Positions 9,414 through 18,848 of a DNA stretch of 64,000 nucleotides are shown in pieces (the first letter of the stretch is position 1; each line of letters begins with the position of its first letter). Made by a program: the position numbers and the translations under genes. A model generated the notes under the pieces. The model was not told the DNA's origin, made no database searches, and saw nothing but the letters and a program-made list of their open reading frames with translations. This stretch comes from Brevibacillus parabrevis (lineage in GTDB: Bacteria; Bacillota; Bacilli; Brevibacillales; Brevibacillaceae): NCBI RefSeq assembly GCF_003710905.1, contig NZ_RHHV01000009.1:1-64000 (forward strand). The letters run 5' to 3'.

Positions 9414-9462
9414 AATACTCTTTCCATTATACACCACGATTGGCTTGTATGTGTGATTTCCA

Positions 9463-9490
9463 CAAAAAAAACACGCCTATCGCTGGCGTG
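9463..9490 (-). terminator. terminator overlapping the stop of the 54-aa gene
   Basis: Stem CACGCC / GGCGTG (9472-9490) followed on the minus strand by a run of eight T. The TAG stop of the small gene lies inside the hairpin. Confidence 0.85.
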
Positions 9491-9641
9491 CTCCTATGAA
9501 GATCGCTCCGACAAAAGCAAGAGCGCCCAATATGTATCCGATGCTGTATGTTTTTGCACCCATCAACTGTGCAGCCGTTTCCCCCGCGAGAAAGACGACA
9601 GCCAGCAATATGCCGATCAACACCTTCGTTTTGCTCTCCAA
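9477..9641 (-). CDS. small two-helix membrane protein, 54 aa, unknown function
   Basis: A TTG-initiated frame of 54 codons. The TTG at 9641 is preceded by GAGGTGAGGG at a good spacing. The product has a short charged N-terminus (MESKTKV), a hydrophobic helix (LIGILLAVVFLAG, about 8-20), a linker (ETAAQLMGAKTYS) and a second hydrophobic helix (about 34-50), ending ARQR. The strong ribosome-binding site, the membrane-protein composition and a terminator directly at the stop support a real gene. I do not recognise a family. It lies between the acyl-CoA dehydrogenase and a larger membrane protein. Confidence 0.65.
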   Translation of the reverse strand: MESKTKVLIGILLAVVFLAGETAAQLMGAKTYSIGYILGALAFVGAIFIGARQR

Positions 9642-9711
9642 TTACCCTCACCTCATTTTCTCTCTAACCCAATTGTAACAAATCGGTCAGCCGAAAAAAA
9701 CGGGAGGATCA

Positions 9712-10635
9712 TCATAAGCGAAGCCAGGTGTACCAATAGCCGCGCGTGAAGAAAAAGAGTGCGGAAGCCAAAAAGACTTTGATAAATAACAAAAGCTGGA
9801 TCACATCACGCTTCGCTTCCGAAATGTACAGCGCCTGAATCTCTGCGCCAAAGAACGAAATCAGTCCGCACACAGCAAAAACTCCCGCCCACTTCGGATT
9901 TCCGCTGTTCATTAAAAAGCCAAGCCCTGTCAGCAGGCAAGCAAGCGGAACCCAGTAAAGCTCCGATTTCCACCACGTGTAGCCTTCCCCGATGCGCTGC
10001 ACGGTAGCAAAACCGTAAATAAGCGCCAAGCCGAGCATGCCGCAGTAAAGCAAATAGGCGTAGCCAAAAATGAAGGCACTCAGGCACAAAAGCACGCAAA
10101 CCACGCCTAAATACAAAAGAGTCAGTGCCATGGAGCCGTTCAGTTGCTGAATGCAATAAATTCCTCCCGCGATGAGCAAGACGAAGCAAAACGTTAGAAA
10201 CAAATGGGTCAGCGGGGGTGCCTGGCGGCGAAATGCGTATCCCAGAATATAGAAAACGAGAGCGAAACAGGCAAAGATGGTAATTTGCATTGGTGTCGTA
10301 AAACGGTTAAAATGAAAAGCAAGCAAGATCAAACCAGCAATAACAAAGGCGCCAAGGAGCCAGGCCATCACCATTTTTCCCGTAACCGGAGCAACCGTTC
10401 TGGTTGCGTAGGCATACGATGCAGATGGCGATGAGTTGCCTGTCGCAACCCCTGCTCCAGATGCCAGCGCATCCGCTCTCTTCCCTTCTCCCCTGCCCGC
10501 GGATGCGGGAGTGCTCGGTCGATCCCCTTCTGTATACAGGTTTAACAGGAAAATGCAGTAATGTTCAGGCAGCAGATGATTGCGCCGCCAGTTTTCAATC
10601 TCAGCTATGATGGTTCGCTTGCGCTGGTCGTCCAA
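9712..10635 (-). CDS. polytopic membrane protein of unknown function
   Basis: A 307-aa protein. The N-terminal 85 residues are soluble: a helical start (IIAEIENWRRNHLLPEHYC), then a low-complexity Ser/Ala/Gly/Pro linker (about 40-80). About eight hydrophobic segments follow between residues 88 and 304. The opening resembles the short N-terminal region of DUF2157-type membrane proteins, but I would not assign the family. The start is TTG10635 with TAAGGAGGGG at 6-7 nt. It is downstream of rpoD on the same strand but separated by the rpoD terminator. Confidence 0.8.
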   Translation of the reverse strand: MDDQRKRTIIAEIENWRRNHLLPEHYCIFLLNLYTEGDRPSTPASAGRGEGKRADALASGAGVATGNSSPSASYAYATRTVAPVTGKMVMAWLLGAFVIAGLILLAFHFNRFTTPMQITIFACFALVFYILGYAFRRQAPPLTHLFLTFCFVLLIAGGIYCIQQLNGSMALTLLYLGVVCVLLCLSAFIFGYAYLLYCGMLGLALIYGFATVQRIGEGYTWWKSELYWVPLACLLTGLGFLMNSGNPKWAGVFAVCGLISFFGAEIQALYISEAKRDVIQLLLFIKVFLASALFFFTRGYWYTWLRL

Positions 10636-10669
10636 CGCGGCCCCTCCTTACTCGTGACAGAAAATGATG

Positions 10670-10706
10670 TAGAAAAAGAAAAGCCTACGTCGGCTAAAAC
10701 GTAGGC
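10670..10706 (-). terminator. terminator of the dnaG-rpoD operon
   Basis: 8-bp perfect stem GCCTACGT / ACGTAGGC (10683-10706), loop of 8, followed on the minus strand by TTTTCTTTTTC. It begins 20 bp after the rpoD stop. Confidence 0.9.
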
Positions 10707-10725
10707 CACATACTTCTTATATCGG

Positions 10726-11853
10726 CTATTCCAAGAAATCTTTTAAGCGTTTGCTTCTACTCGGATGACGAAGTTTGCGTAGTGCTTTCGCCTCAATTTG
10801 ACGGATGCGCTCACGAGTGACGCCGAATACTTTGCCCACTTCTTCCAGTGTGCGGGTACGTCCGTCATCCAGACCGAAGCGCAAGCGAAGAACGTTTTCT
10901 TCACGATCAGTCAACGTGTCCAGCACGTCTTCGAGCTGCTCTTTCAACAGTTCATACGCAGCAGCATCAGATGGCTCCAGCGCGTCCTGATCTTCGATGA
11001 AGTCGCCCAGGTGAGAATCGTCTTCTTCCCCGATCGGCGTTTCCAGCGAAACAGGCTCTTGAGCAATCTTCATGATTTCCCGAACCTTTTCCGGGGTCAG
11101 ATCCATTTTTTCCGCGATTTCTTCCGGCATCGGCTCGCGTCCAAGCTCCTGAAGAAGCTGACGGGAAACACGAATCAGCTTGTTGATGGTTTCCACCATA
11201 TGCACCGGAATCCGGATCGTACGTGCCTGGTCTGCAATCGCCCGCGTAATCGCCTGACGAATCCACCAAGTCGCGTACGTACTGAACTTGTAGCCTTTGC
11301 GGTAATCAAATTTTTCTACCGCTTTAATCAGTCCCATGTTTCCTTCTTGAATCAGGTCAAGGAACAACATGCCGCGTCCTACATAACGCTTGGCAATTGA
11401 TACAACCAACCGCAAGTTTGCTTCGGCCAGTCGTCTCTTCGCTTCCTCATCCCCTTGCTCAATCCGCTGGGCCAGTTTGATCTCCTCTTCTGCGGAGAGC
11501 AGAGGAACACGACCGATTTCTTTCAGGTACATCCGTACAGGGTCATTGATCTTAATTCCAGGTGGAACGGAGAGATCGTCAAAGTCGAATTCTTCGTTGT
11601 CCTCATCCTTCATGATCATTTCGTCGACTTCATCGTCGTCGTCATTCTCATTGTTGTTAATCTCGATACCTTGATCACCCAGGTATTCGAAAAACTCATC
11701 CATCTGATCGGAATCCTGTTCAAATGCTGCGAGGCGATCTGTAATTTCCTTGTACGACAAAACGCCGCGTTTCTTGCCTAATTCGACCAACTGCTCCTTC
11801 ACTTGTTCGATGGACATTGCTTCCATGTCAGAAGTGATATTTTGCTTGTTCAT
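10726..11853 (-). CDS. rpoD: RNA polymerase primary sigma factor (sigma-70/SigA)
   Basis: A 375-aa housekeeping sigma factor. Region 1.1 lies at the N-terminus ([20 protein letters not shown]), followed by an acidic spacer (about 60-95). Region 1.2 is [16 protein letters not shown]. Region 2 contains [19 protein letters not shown] and [18 protein letters not shown] for -10 recognition and melting. Region 3 follows, and region 4 has the -35 helix-turn-helix ([20 protein letters not shown]) near the C-terminus. Length matches B. subtilis SigA (371 aa). It is 34 bp downstream of dnaG, the conserved macromolecular-synthesis operon. Confidence 0.98.
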   Translation of the reverse strand: MNKQNITSDMEAMSIEQVKEQLVELGKKRGVLSYKEITDRLAAFEQDSDQMDEFFEYLGDQGIEINNNENDDDDEVDEMIMKDEDNEEFDFDDLSVPPGIKINDPVRMYLKEIGRVPLLSAEEEIKLAQRIEQGDEEAKRRLAEANLRLVVSIAKRYVGRGMLFLDLIQEGNMGLIKAVEKFDYRKGYKFSTYATWWIRQAITRAIADQARTIRIPVHMVETINKLIRVSRQLLQELGREPMPEEIAEKMDLTPEKVREIMKIAQEPVSLETPIGEEDDSHLGDFIEDQDALEPSDAAAYELLKEQLEDVLDTLTDREENVLRLRFGLDDGRTRTLEEVGKVFGVTRERIRQIEAKALRKLRHPSRSKRLKDFLE

Positions 11854-11887
11854 CTACTTTCCCTCCTTCCCCGGGAATGATCTGAAG

Positions 11888-13750
11888 CTACCCTTCTTTT
11901 AAAGCATTTTCCAATTCAAGAATCTTCATCCCTGTTAAGGCAGCTTGAATTTCCAGTTGTTTGCGCGCATCCTCGCTGTCCGCTGCGGCCGCTTGGAGGT
12001 GTAAGCTCCGCTGCTCATCGCGCAATCGTTCCAACTCGGCACGCTTCGGGTAGTTATTCACTTGTTTGATGTAGTCACCGATCTCTAAATCGGATACGTC
12101 TTCCTTGCACTCCATCATGGCCAATCCCGAGGCTAATTGCTTTAACAAATCGTCTTGCACGTAATGTATGAACCCTCCAGGGTCTTCCGGGTTTCCCTCT
12201 GCGTAGTAGGCGTACAGGTAGGCAGCCAGCGCATCGTGTTCGTCCACTTGAAAGTGGGCGCTGCATTCCTCCTGGACGCGGGCGGCGATTTCTTCATTCC
12301 GCATCATGTAGTACAGCAGCATGCGCTCAGCCGTGTGGTAAGCGGGTGGCAGTGTTTTCGCGAGCGTAACTTTGCCATTATTTATACTATTATTCCATGC
12401 TGACGGCACTTTATCCCTTTGGCGTTCACTTTTTTGCTGTTTATAAACGCGTTTGGACTCCCATTTCAAATCGCCGAGAGTAAGGGAATATTCATCCGCC
12501 AATTGCCGCAAATACATATCCCGCTCCACCGGGCTTTCCAGCTCGTTGATGATTTCCACGGCTTTGGCGATCAAGCGAGCCTTGTCCGTCTCATCATGTA
12601 TTACGATCTGGCTTCGTAAATGTTTCAAGCGAAAAGCCGTAACCGGCATCGCCTGCAGCAGCACTTGCTGAGAAAAGGCTTCAGCACCGTGCTGGCGTAT
12701 GTAATCATCTGGATCGACACCTTGCGGCAAAGGAGCTACCCGAACGATGAGACCCGCCTGCTGCAGTATGTGGATTGCCTTGCTTGTCGCTTCCTGACCA
12801 GCAGCATCTCCGTCGTAGCACAGCACGACCGAATCGACATTGCGGCGAATCATCCGTGCCTGCTGCTCGGTCAAAGCGGTCCCCAGCGTAGCAACTCCTT
12901 GGGGAAAACCCGCCTGCCATGCCGAAATGACATCGACATACCCTTCAAACAGTAGTGCCTGCTTCCTCTTTCTAATATACGGACGGGCACGGTGAAGGTT
13001 GAACAGGGTAGCGCTTTTGTTAAACAAAAGGCTTTCCGGGCTGTTTAAATACTTCGGTTGAGATTTTGGCTGAGAGCCGGCCAAGAGGCGGCCGCCGAAT
13101 CCGATGACATTTCCCTGGGTGTCCTGGATCGGGAACATAATTCGTCCCCGGAAGCGATCAAATACTTTTCCTCCATCGCTTTTTGCCAAGAGACCAGCGT
13201 CCACCATCAACTCCTGTGAAAAACGCCGTTTTTTCAAAAACTGCGTCACGAAATCCCAGGAATCCGGGGCAAAGCCGATCTGAAACTCGGCAATCGTCTG
13301 AGGAGACATTCCGCGCTTGGCTAAATACTTCATCGCCTCCACGCCATATGGCGTCTCCGTCAGCACGTAGTGGTACAGCTTCGCGACAAGCTGATGCGCT
13401 TCCTGCATGGCTTGCTTCGAGCGCTTTTCTGGAGATTCCTCTACTTGCTGTGTCTGGGGCACGGCGATCCCGGCACGCTCCGCCAATTTGTGCAATGCCT
13501 CTGGGAACGTCAGCTGCTCCAGTTTCATTAAAAAGGAAAAGACATCCCCACCTGCCCCGCAGCCAAAGCAATGAAAAAACTGTCGCTCTGCATTCACATT
13601 GAAGGAAGGGCTCTTTTCAGAGTGAAACGGACATAGACCGAGAAAGGCACGACCGCTTTTTCTCAGTTGAACGTACTCTCCTACAACGTCTACGATGTCG
13701 ACAGCGGCACGCACTTGGTTCACAAATTCATCTGAAGTGGGACCTGTCAT
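11888..13750 (-). CDS. dnaG: DNA primase
   Basis: A 620-aa primase that lays RNA primers for chromosome replication. The N-terminal CHC2 zinc-binding domain shows CPFHSEKSPSF ... FHCFGCGAGG (Cys, His, Cys, Cys; about 41-66). The catalytic core includes FRGRIMFPI, VIGFGGR and the TOPRIM acidic motif LLFEGYVDVISAW, then SVVLCYDGDAAGQEA. The C-terminal about 180 residues form the helicase-binding domain, which diverges as usual. Length is typical. It is first in the dnaG-rpoD operon; the upstream 200 bp carries duplicated sigma-H-like sequences. Confidence 0.97.
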   Translation of the reverse strand: MTGPTSDEFVNQVRAAVDIVDVVGEYVQLRKSGRAFLGLCPFHSEKSPSFNVNAERQFFHCFGCGAGGDVFSFLMKLEQLTFPEALHKLAERAGIAVPQTQQVEESPEKRSKQAMQEAHQLVAKLYHYVLTETPYGVEAMKYLAKRGMSPQTIAEFQIGFAPDSWDFVTQFLKKRRFSQELMVDAGLLAKSDGGKVFDRFRGRIMFPIQDTQGNVIGFGGRLLAGSQPKSQPKYLNSPESLLFNKSATLFNLHRARPYIRKRKQALLFEGYVDVISAWQAGFPQGVATLGTALTEQQARMIRRNVDSVVLCYDGDAAGQEATSKAIHILQQAGLIVRVAPLPQGVDPDDYIRQHGAEAFSQQVLLQAMPVTAFRLKHLRSQIVIHDETDKARLIAKAVEIINELESPVERDMYLRQLADEYSLTLGDLKWESKRVYKQQKSERQRDKVPSAWNNSINNGKVTLAKTLPPAYHTAERMLLYYMMRNEEIAARVQEECSAHFQVDEHDALAAYLYAYYAEGNPEDPGGFIHYVQDDLLKQLASGLAMMECKEDVSDLEIGDYIKQVNNYPKRAELERLRDEQRSLHLQAAAADSEDARKQLEIQAALTGMKILELENALKEG

Positions 13751-13792
13751 GTCTTTCCACCTTTTTAGGAGAATCGCACGATGAGATTATTT

Positions 13793-13948
13793 AGTTCGTC
13801 AAAATTCGTCAAATTCCTTCTTTGTCTTAAACTTCTTTTCTTCTTTTCTACTTTTCCACATTTCCGCGAGCAATAAACGCTCTTGCGGCTCCTGGGGAAC
13901 AAACCTTTCCTAACTGATTTTCTACAAAAGTCGTCAAATTCCTTCTTT
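13793..13948 (-). promoter_or_regulatory. dnaG upstream region: 18-bp direct repeat with two sigma-H-like promoters
   Basis: TCGTCAAATTCCTTCTTT occurs perfectly at 13806-13823 and again at 13931-13948. Read on the minus strand each copy supplies AAGGAATT, resembling the sigma-H -35 (RWAGGAXXT). Fourteen nt downstream lie GAACT (13797-13793) and GAAAA (13922-13918), weak matches to the -10 (GAAT). In B. subtilis the sigA operon also has a sigma-H promoter. The region holds a GC-rich hairpin (about 13866-13890) without a T-run. No gene was seen here. Confidence 0.4.
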
Positions 13949-13952
13949 TGAC

Positions 13953-14789
13953 CTATTTCCTTTCACTTCGGAGATTGTTTTTGCGAATGATCTCCAAAAT
14001 GATGTTGGCTGTTTCCTCTACTGCCTTGTTGGAAACGTCAATGACCTTGCAGCCCAATCGGTCAATAATCCGCTTGGAGTAAGCAAGCTCCTCTGTAATC
14101 CGGTCCAGGTTCGCGTAATTGGCTTGCGCCGTCAATCCGAGCGCTTTGAGTCGTTCGGTACGAATGCCGTTCAACTGCTCCGGATTGATGGTCAACCCGA
14201 TACACCGCTCCTGCGGAAGCTGGAACAGCTCTTCTGGCGGCTCCACTTCCGGGACAAGCGGAACGTTCGCCACTTTCAGGCGCTTGTTTGCCAAGTACAT
14301 GGAGAGCGGCGTCTTGGAGGTGCGCGATACGCCGATCAGCACAACGTCCGCCCGCAAAAGTCCGCGCGGATCGCGTCCGTCATCGTACTTGACGGCGAAC
14401 TCGATGGCGTCCACCTTGCGGAAATACTCCTCGTCCAGTCTGCGCACAAGCCCCGGCTTGCCAGTCGGCGGCTCCTTCAGCATGCCTTGCAGCGTGTTCA
14501 TGAGCGGACCCATGACGTCAATGGCCGGAATGCTGTGGATCGCCGCCTGCTGGGTGATATAGGCGTTCAATTCCGGGATGACCAGCGTAAAGACGATCAT
14601 CGCCTTCGATTCTTTTGCAGAGGCAATGATTTCGTCGATGGATTCCTTGTCTTCTATGTAGGGATACTTTTGCACATCGAACAAAAAACGGTCAAATTGA
14701 CTGGCTCCTGCGCGAACGACAAGCTCAGCCGTTTCGCCAATGGAGTCCGAGACCACGTAGATGAGCTGTCCTTGTTGGTTACCTTGCAT
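13953..14789 (-). CDS. pyruvate, phosphate/water dikinase regulatory protein (YqfL/PSRP type)
   Basis: A 278-aa bifunctional Ser/Thr kinase and Pi-dependent pyrophosphorylase of the DUF299 family. It opens with the family signature YVVSDSIGETAELVVRA, has the P-loop GVSRTSKTPLSMYLA, and ends with KVIDVSNKAVEETANIILEI. Family members switch PPDK or PEP synthase on and off by threonine phosphorylation. ATG14789 lies 11 bp after ccpN. In B. subtilis yqfL is likewise next to ccpN and modulates CcpN activity in gluconeogenesis, so the same pairing is expected here. Confidence 0.95.
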   Translation of the reverse strand: MQGNQQGQLIYVVSDSIGETAELVVRAGASQFDRFLFDVQKYPYIEDKESIDEIIASAKESKAMIVFTLVIPELNAYITQQAAIHSIPAIDVMGPLMNTLQGMLKEPPTGKPGLVRRLDEEYFRKVDAIEFAVKYDDGRDPRGLLRADVVLIGVSRTSKTPLSMYLANKRLKVANVPLVPEVEPPEELFQLPQERCIGLTINPEQLNGIRTERLKALGLTAQANYANLDRITEELAYSKRIIDRLGCKVIDVSNKAVEETANIILEIIRKNNLRSERK

Positions 14790-14800
14790 CCATTCTCCTC

Positions 14801-15445
14801 CTACACTTTCGGTTCGCTGCCCAATTCAACAAATGCTTTGGCGATCGTCGTCTTCGTAACCCGTCCCATCAATTCCATCTGTCTCGGGTCCTCATCGCTG
14901 GGTCGTACGACAGGCAAGGAATCGATCTGAAAATCGATCAGCTTCTTCGCCGCTGCGTACAAGGTTTCCTCCGGGCCACAAGTGATGATATTCGGCATCC
15001 TGGACATGATGATGCTGACCGGCACATCTTCCAGCGTCTTGTTGCCGAGCGAAGCGCGCAAAAGGTCCTTGCGGGAGATGACGCCAGCCAAATATCCTTT
15101 TTGATTGACGACGAACAACGTTCCGACATCCTCCAGAAAGAGGGTAACGATTGCATCGTAAGCGGAGGCGGACTCGGAAACTACGATCGGCACCGCCTTG
15201 TAATCATTGACGATCAGTTTGTGAAGCCGTTCACTAATGACGGAGCTTGCTGGTCTGCCGGCATAAAAATACCCGACCCGAGGTCTGGCTTCTAAATATC
15301 CTGACATCGTGAGGATGGAGAGATCAGGGCGCAAAGTAGCGCGAGTCAGATTGAGGCGCTCCGCGATATGCTCGCCCGTAATCGGCCCGTCATCCTTCAC
15401 TATCTGTAAGATCTGCTCTTGACGCTTGGTAAGCTCGATGACCAA
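14801..15445 (-). CDS. ccpN: CcpN-type transcriptional regulator (HTH plus two CBS domains)
   Basis: A 214-aa DNA-binding repressor of gluconeogenic genes. The N-terminal winged helix (KRQEQILQIVKDDGPITGEH, RLNLTRATLRPDLSILTMSG) is followed by paired CBS domains (about 75-130 and 140-205; DVGTLFVVNQKGYLAGVISR, TLYAAAKKLIDFQIDSLPVV) that bind adenine nucleotides in this family. The start appears to be TTG15445 with GGGGTGA very close upstream; no ATG fits better, and the alignment with B. subtilis CcpN (recalled) supports it. It is co-transcribed with the dikinase regulator gene. Confidence 0.93.
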   Translation of the reverse strand: MVIELTKRQEQILQIVKDDGPITGEHIAERLNLTRATLRPDLSILTMSGYLEARPRVGYFYAGRPASSVISERLHKLIVNDYKAVPIVVSESASAYDAIVTLFLEDVGTLFVVNQKGYLAGVISRKDLLRASLGNKTLEDVPVSIIMSRMPNIITCGPEETLYAAAKKLIDFQIDSLPVVRPSDEDPRQMELMGRVTKTTIAKAFVELGSEPKV

Positions 15446-15514
15446 TCACCCCGGTTCTGTCTTTACCTCTTCCTAGTATTACTCTATTCGACCGGATATT
15501 CCTTCTTTCGCGCG

Positions 15515-15554
15515 GAAAAAAGGTGCCCCCGTCTCATTATAGGACGGAGGCACC
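15515..15554 (-). terminator. terminator of glyQS
   Basis: 12-bp stem GGTGCCTCCGTC / GACGGGGGCACC (15522-15554) with one G-T pair, loop of 9, then TTTTTT on the minus strand, just after the glyS stop. Confidence 0.93.
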
Positions 15555-15567
15555 AGCCTATTCGTTG

Positions 15568-17637
15568 TTAGGCAAATACAATTTTCGCGAAATCGGCATA
15601 GGCGTTCAAAAGACGGGAGATGCAAAGAAGCATGCCCAGTCGGTTCGCGCGAACAGCCTGATCTTCCGCCATAACCATGACTTTATCGAAAAACGCCTGA
15701 ATCGGCTCGCGCAGCGTCGAGAGCGTCGCCAAAATTTTCGCTTGGTCATCCAGTCCTTGCACTTCTTTGGCGACAGACTGGTAAGACTGGTACAGATTGC
15801 GCTCGGCTTCTTCGGCGAACAGCGCTTCGTTCACGCTGTCGGATTCCGCTTTTTGCGCGAGGTTGTTCACCCGCGTAAACTGCTCGACGATCAGCTTGAA
15901 GTCCTCAGCTGCAACAGTCGCCATCAGCGCCTTCGCTTTTGCCAGCACATCGGGAACTTTGGTCAAATCTGCGCTCAACACGGCGTCGATCACATCGTAG
16001 CGCACGTTGTTTTCTTGCAGAACGTTTTTCAGACGAAGGGCGAAGAAATCGACCAGATCCTTTTTCACTTCTTCTGCCGTCCGTTTGCTTACGCCTTGTG
16101 CACTGTAGCCTTCGAGCGCTGCATCCCACAGTTCGTCGAGGGACAGCTGCCAGTTGCGTTCCAGCAAAATGCTGACAATCCCCGCTGCCATCCGGCGCAG
16201 ACCGTATGGGTCCTGGGAACCTGTCGGCACGATCCCGATGGCAAAGCAGCCGACGATCGTATCCAGCTTGTCAGCCATGCTCGCGATTGCTCCCTGTGCG
16301 GAAGCAGGCATCAGGTCGCCAGCGAAACGTGGCAAATAGTGCTCGAACACACCACGCGCCACGAGTTCGGACTCCCCTGCCTTGCGGGCGTAATCCTCAC
16401 CCATGATGCCTTGCAGTTCAGGGAACTCGCCGACCATGTTGGTCACGAGGTCGAACTTGGCGATTTCTGCGATTCGGTCTACTTGTTTGGCTTCTTCTGC
16501 ACTTACTCCGAGCTTGCTTGCAATCAGACCCGCTGTTTTGCGCACGCGGCGGACCTTGTCTCCAATCGTTCCCAGCTCCTCGTGGAAAACGATTGTCTCC
16601 AGCCGCTTCAGGCAGCTGTCGATGGACAGCTTCTGGTCCTCTACATAGAAGAAACGGGCGTCAGACAGACGGGCGCGCAGCACTTTTTCGTTTCCTTTTG
16701 CTACATTTTCCAGAGCGCGGCTGTCGCCGTTGCGCACGGTAACGAAATGATTGAGCAGTTGTCCCTGCGCATTTTCCACCGGGAAGTAACGCTGATGCTC
16801 GCGCATGGAAGTGACCAGTACTTCGCGCGGGATCGTCAAAAACTCTGCTTCAAACGTGCCGTACAGCGCTGTCGGATACTCGACCAGATGGACGACTTCA
16901 TCCAGAAGCCCCTCATCCATCGGGATCGTCCAGCCGTGTTCCTGCTCCAAACGGCGGATTTGCTCCACGATCGTCGCCCTGCGCTCTTGCGGGTCGACCA
17001 TGACGTGCTGTTCCGCCAGCTTGCTTACGTACTCACTCGGATGAGCGAGCGTCACTTCCGTCCCGAGGAAGCGATGGCCGCGGGAGATGCGTCCGCTTTT
17101 TACTCCGGCGATCTCCAGGTCAATCCGTTCATCGCCGAACAGGGCTACCAGCCAGCGAATCGGGCGAACGTATTTCAAGTCTCTCGCGCCCCAGCGCATA
17201 TTTTTCGGGAAGCTCATGCCTGCAATCACTTCGGAGAGGTGCGGCAAAATTTCTGTCGTCGCCTTGCCCGCTTCCGCTTTTCTCGCGTGCACGTATTCCA
17301 CGCCGTTCACTTCTTTAAAGTACAAGTCGTTCGGGTCGACGTTGTTGCTGCGTGCGAAGCCAAGCGCTGCCTTGGACCAGTTGCCCGCTTCGTCCTGTGC
17401 GATTTTCTTTGCCGGACCTTTTGCTTCGTCGTTGCGATCCGGCTGCTTCTCAGCGAGTCCGGTAATCAGCAAAGCGAATCGGCGTGGCGTCTCCAGCGCA
17501 GTAATCTGGTCGAAGGGAACGCGCTCTGCCGTCAGCCACTTCTCCACTTTTTCCTTGAATTGCGATGCTGCCAGGGCCACAAACCGCGCTGGCATTTCTT
17601 CCAGACCTACTTCTACGAGCAAATCGCGTTTACTCAT
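15568..17637 (-). CDS. glyS: glycyl-tRNA synthetase beta subunit
   Basis: A 689-aa beta subunit of the heterotetrameric bacterial glycyl-tRNA synthetase. It starts with the family signature [15 protein letters not shown] and includes [37 protein letters not shown]-like [28 protein letters not shown] and the C-terminal anticodon-binding helical domain. It contributes tRNA recognition; catalysis resides in GlyQ. ATG17637 overlaps the glyQ stop by 8 bp, so the two are translationally coupled under the T-box. Confidence 0.98.
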   Translation of the reverse strand: MSKRDLLVEVGLEEMPARFVALAASQFKEKVEKWLTAERVPFDQITALETPRRFALLITGLAEKQPDRNDEAKGPAKKIAQDEAGNWSKAALGFARSNNVDPNDLYFKEVNGVEYVHARKAEAGKATTEILPHLSEVIAGMSFPKNMRWGARDLKYVRPIRWLVALFGDERIDLEIAGVKSGRISRGHRFLGTEVTLAHPSEYVSKLAEQHVMVDPQERRATIVEQIRRLEQEHGWTIPMDEGLLDEVVHLVEYPTALYGTFEAEFLTIPREVLVTSMREHQRYFPVENAQGQLLNHFVTVRNGDSRALENVAKGNEKVLRARLSDARFFYVEDQKLSIDSCLKRLETIVFHEELGTIGDKVRRVRKTAGLIASKLGVSAEEAKQVDRIAEIAKFDLVTNMVGEFPELQGIMGEDYARKAGESELVARGVFEHYLPRFAGDLMPASAQGAIASMADKLDTIVGCFAIGIVPTGSQDPYGLRRMAAGIVSILLERNWQLSLDELWDAALEGYSAQGVSKRTAEEVKKDLVDFFALRLKNVLQENNVRYDVIDAVLSADLTKVPDVLAKAKALMATVAAEDFKLIVEQFTRVNNLAQKAESDSVNEALFAEEAERNLYQSYQSVAKEVQGLDDQAKILATLSTLREPIQAFFDKVMVMAEDQAVRANRLGMLLCISRLLNAYADFAKIVFA

Positions 17638-18559
17638 TTGTATCCTCTCCCTTCACCTGTGCCGTTTCTTCCTCGTGTGTGCCGTCTTTTTTCAAAAGCG
17701 GGAAGCCGAGACGCTCGCGCTCTGCGTAGTACGTTTGTGCCACTTCGCGGGACAAATTGCGGACACGTGCGATGTAGCCGGTGCGCTCTGTCACGCTGAT
17801 CGCCCCTCTGGCGTCCAGCAGGTTGAACGTATGCGAACATTTCAACACGTAATCGTACGCCGGATAAACCAGGCGCTCCTTCATCAGCCGTTTTGCTTCT
17901 GCTTCGTATGTGTTGTAAAGCGTGAACAGCATGTCTACGTCAGACAGCTCAAACGTGTATTTGGAGTGCTCGTATTCAGGCTGCAAGAACACGTCTCCGT
18001 ACGTGTAGCCGTTGCACCATTCCAGATCGAACACATTTTCCTTTTCCTGAATGTAAGAAGCCAGGCGTTCCAGACCGTACGTCAGCTCAACGGCAACCGG
18101 TTTGCACTCCAGACCGCCGACTTGCTGGAAGTAGGTGAACTGGGTGATTTCCATACCGTCGAGCCACACTTCCCAGCCAAGCCCCCATGCGCCCAGACCC
18201 GGATGCTCCCAGTTGTCTTCCACGAAGCGGATGTCGTGCTCCAGCGGTTCAATCCCCAGTTGGCGCAGACTCTCCAAATACAGCTCCTGGATGTTGTCCG
18301 GCGACGGCTTCATGATCACCTGAAACTGGTGGTGCTGGTACAGACGGTTCGGGTTTTCCCCGTAGCGGCCATCCGCCGGGCGACGGGACGGCTCCACGTA
18401 CGCCACGTTCCACGGCTCAGGTCCGATGGAGCGCAAAAATGTCATCGGGTTCAGTGTACCCGCTCCTTTTTCCACGTCGTACGGCTGCACGATCAGGCAA
18501 TTTTGCTTGGCCCAAAAGTTTTGCAGCGTCAAAATGATGTCTTGAAATGTCATTTTCAT
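17630..18559 (-). CDS. glyQ: glycyl-tRNA synthetase alpha subunit
   Basis: A 309-aa class II catalytic subunit that forms glycyl-adenylate and charges tRNA-Gly with GlyS. Conserved segments: [78 protein letters not shown] and [20 protein letters not shown]. The frame is open further upstream into the T-box, but ATG18559 has GGAGGAGG about 8 nt away and matches the family start. A further ATG two codons on is possible. It is regulated by the T-box leader. Confidence 0.98.
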   Translation of the reverse strand: MKMTFQDIILTLQNFWAKQNCLIVQPYDVEKGAGTLNPMTFLRSIGPEPWNVAYVEPSRRPADGRYGENPNRLYQHHQFQVIMKPSPDNIQELYLESLRQLGIEPLEHDIRFVEDNWEHPGLGAWGLGWEVWLDGMEITQFTYFQQVGGLECKPVAVELTYGLERLASYIQEKENVFDLEWCNGYTYGDVFLQPEYEHSKYTFELSDVDMLFTLYNTYEAEAKRLMKERLVYPAYDYVLKCSHTFNLLDARGAISVTERTGYIARVRNLSREVAQTYYAERERLGFPLLKKDGTHEEETAQVKGEDTNE

Positions 18560-18581
18560 GCTCTTTTCCTCCTCCAAAAAT

Positions 18582-18813
18582 AAAAACCTCCCGCCTCTAC
18601 ACTGTCTGCAAAACGACAGTGTAGGGACGAGAGGATTCTCGCGGTTCCACCCTACTTGGCGAATACGTTCTTCGCCCACCTTCTAAAGACCAAATTGCTC
18701 CGGAATGCCCTTCATCAGCGTGGTGACCGGGCTTTCACCTTCCCCGGTTCGCTTTTTGCACACAGTGGCCGACTACTCTTTTCCTTCATGGCAACGTTCG
18801 GTATGTAAGTTTG
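18582..18813 (-). promoter_or_regulatory. T-box riboswitch leader of glyQS (glycine)
   Basis: The invariant T-box AGGGTGGAACCGCG is at 18654-18641 on the minus strand. A terminator follows (CCCTACACTGTC/GACAGTGTAGAGG stem, then TTTTTATTTTT). Upstream lie stem I landmarks (GGTGAAAGCCCGG) and a putative specifier GGC followed by A (18709-18706), i.e. a glycine codon in GAAGGGCATTCCGG. Uncharged tRNA-Gly should pair at the specifier and the T-box to favour antitermination. The specifier position is inferred by pattern, not by folding. Confidence 0.92.
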
Positions 18814-18819
18814 TTCCTT

Positions 18820-18848
18820 ATCATAACGAAAAGAAAATCGAATGTCAA
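18820..18848 (-). promoter_or_regulatory. sigma-A promoter of the glyQS T-box transcript
   Basis: -35 TTGACA (18848-18843), exactly 17 nt, -10 TATGAT (18825-18820). The -35 box abuts the stop codon of recO, so glyQS is transcribed separately from recO. Confidence 0.9.

Noticed and set aside
13866..13890. terminator after the dikinase regulator gene
   Set aside because: A GC-rich hairpin (CCGC..GAGC/GCTCGCGG) is present, but it is followed by AAATG rather than a T-run.
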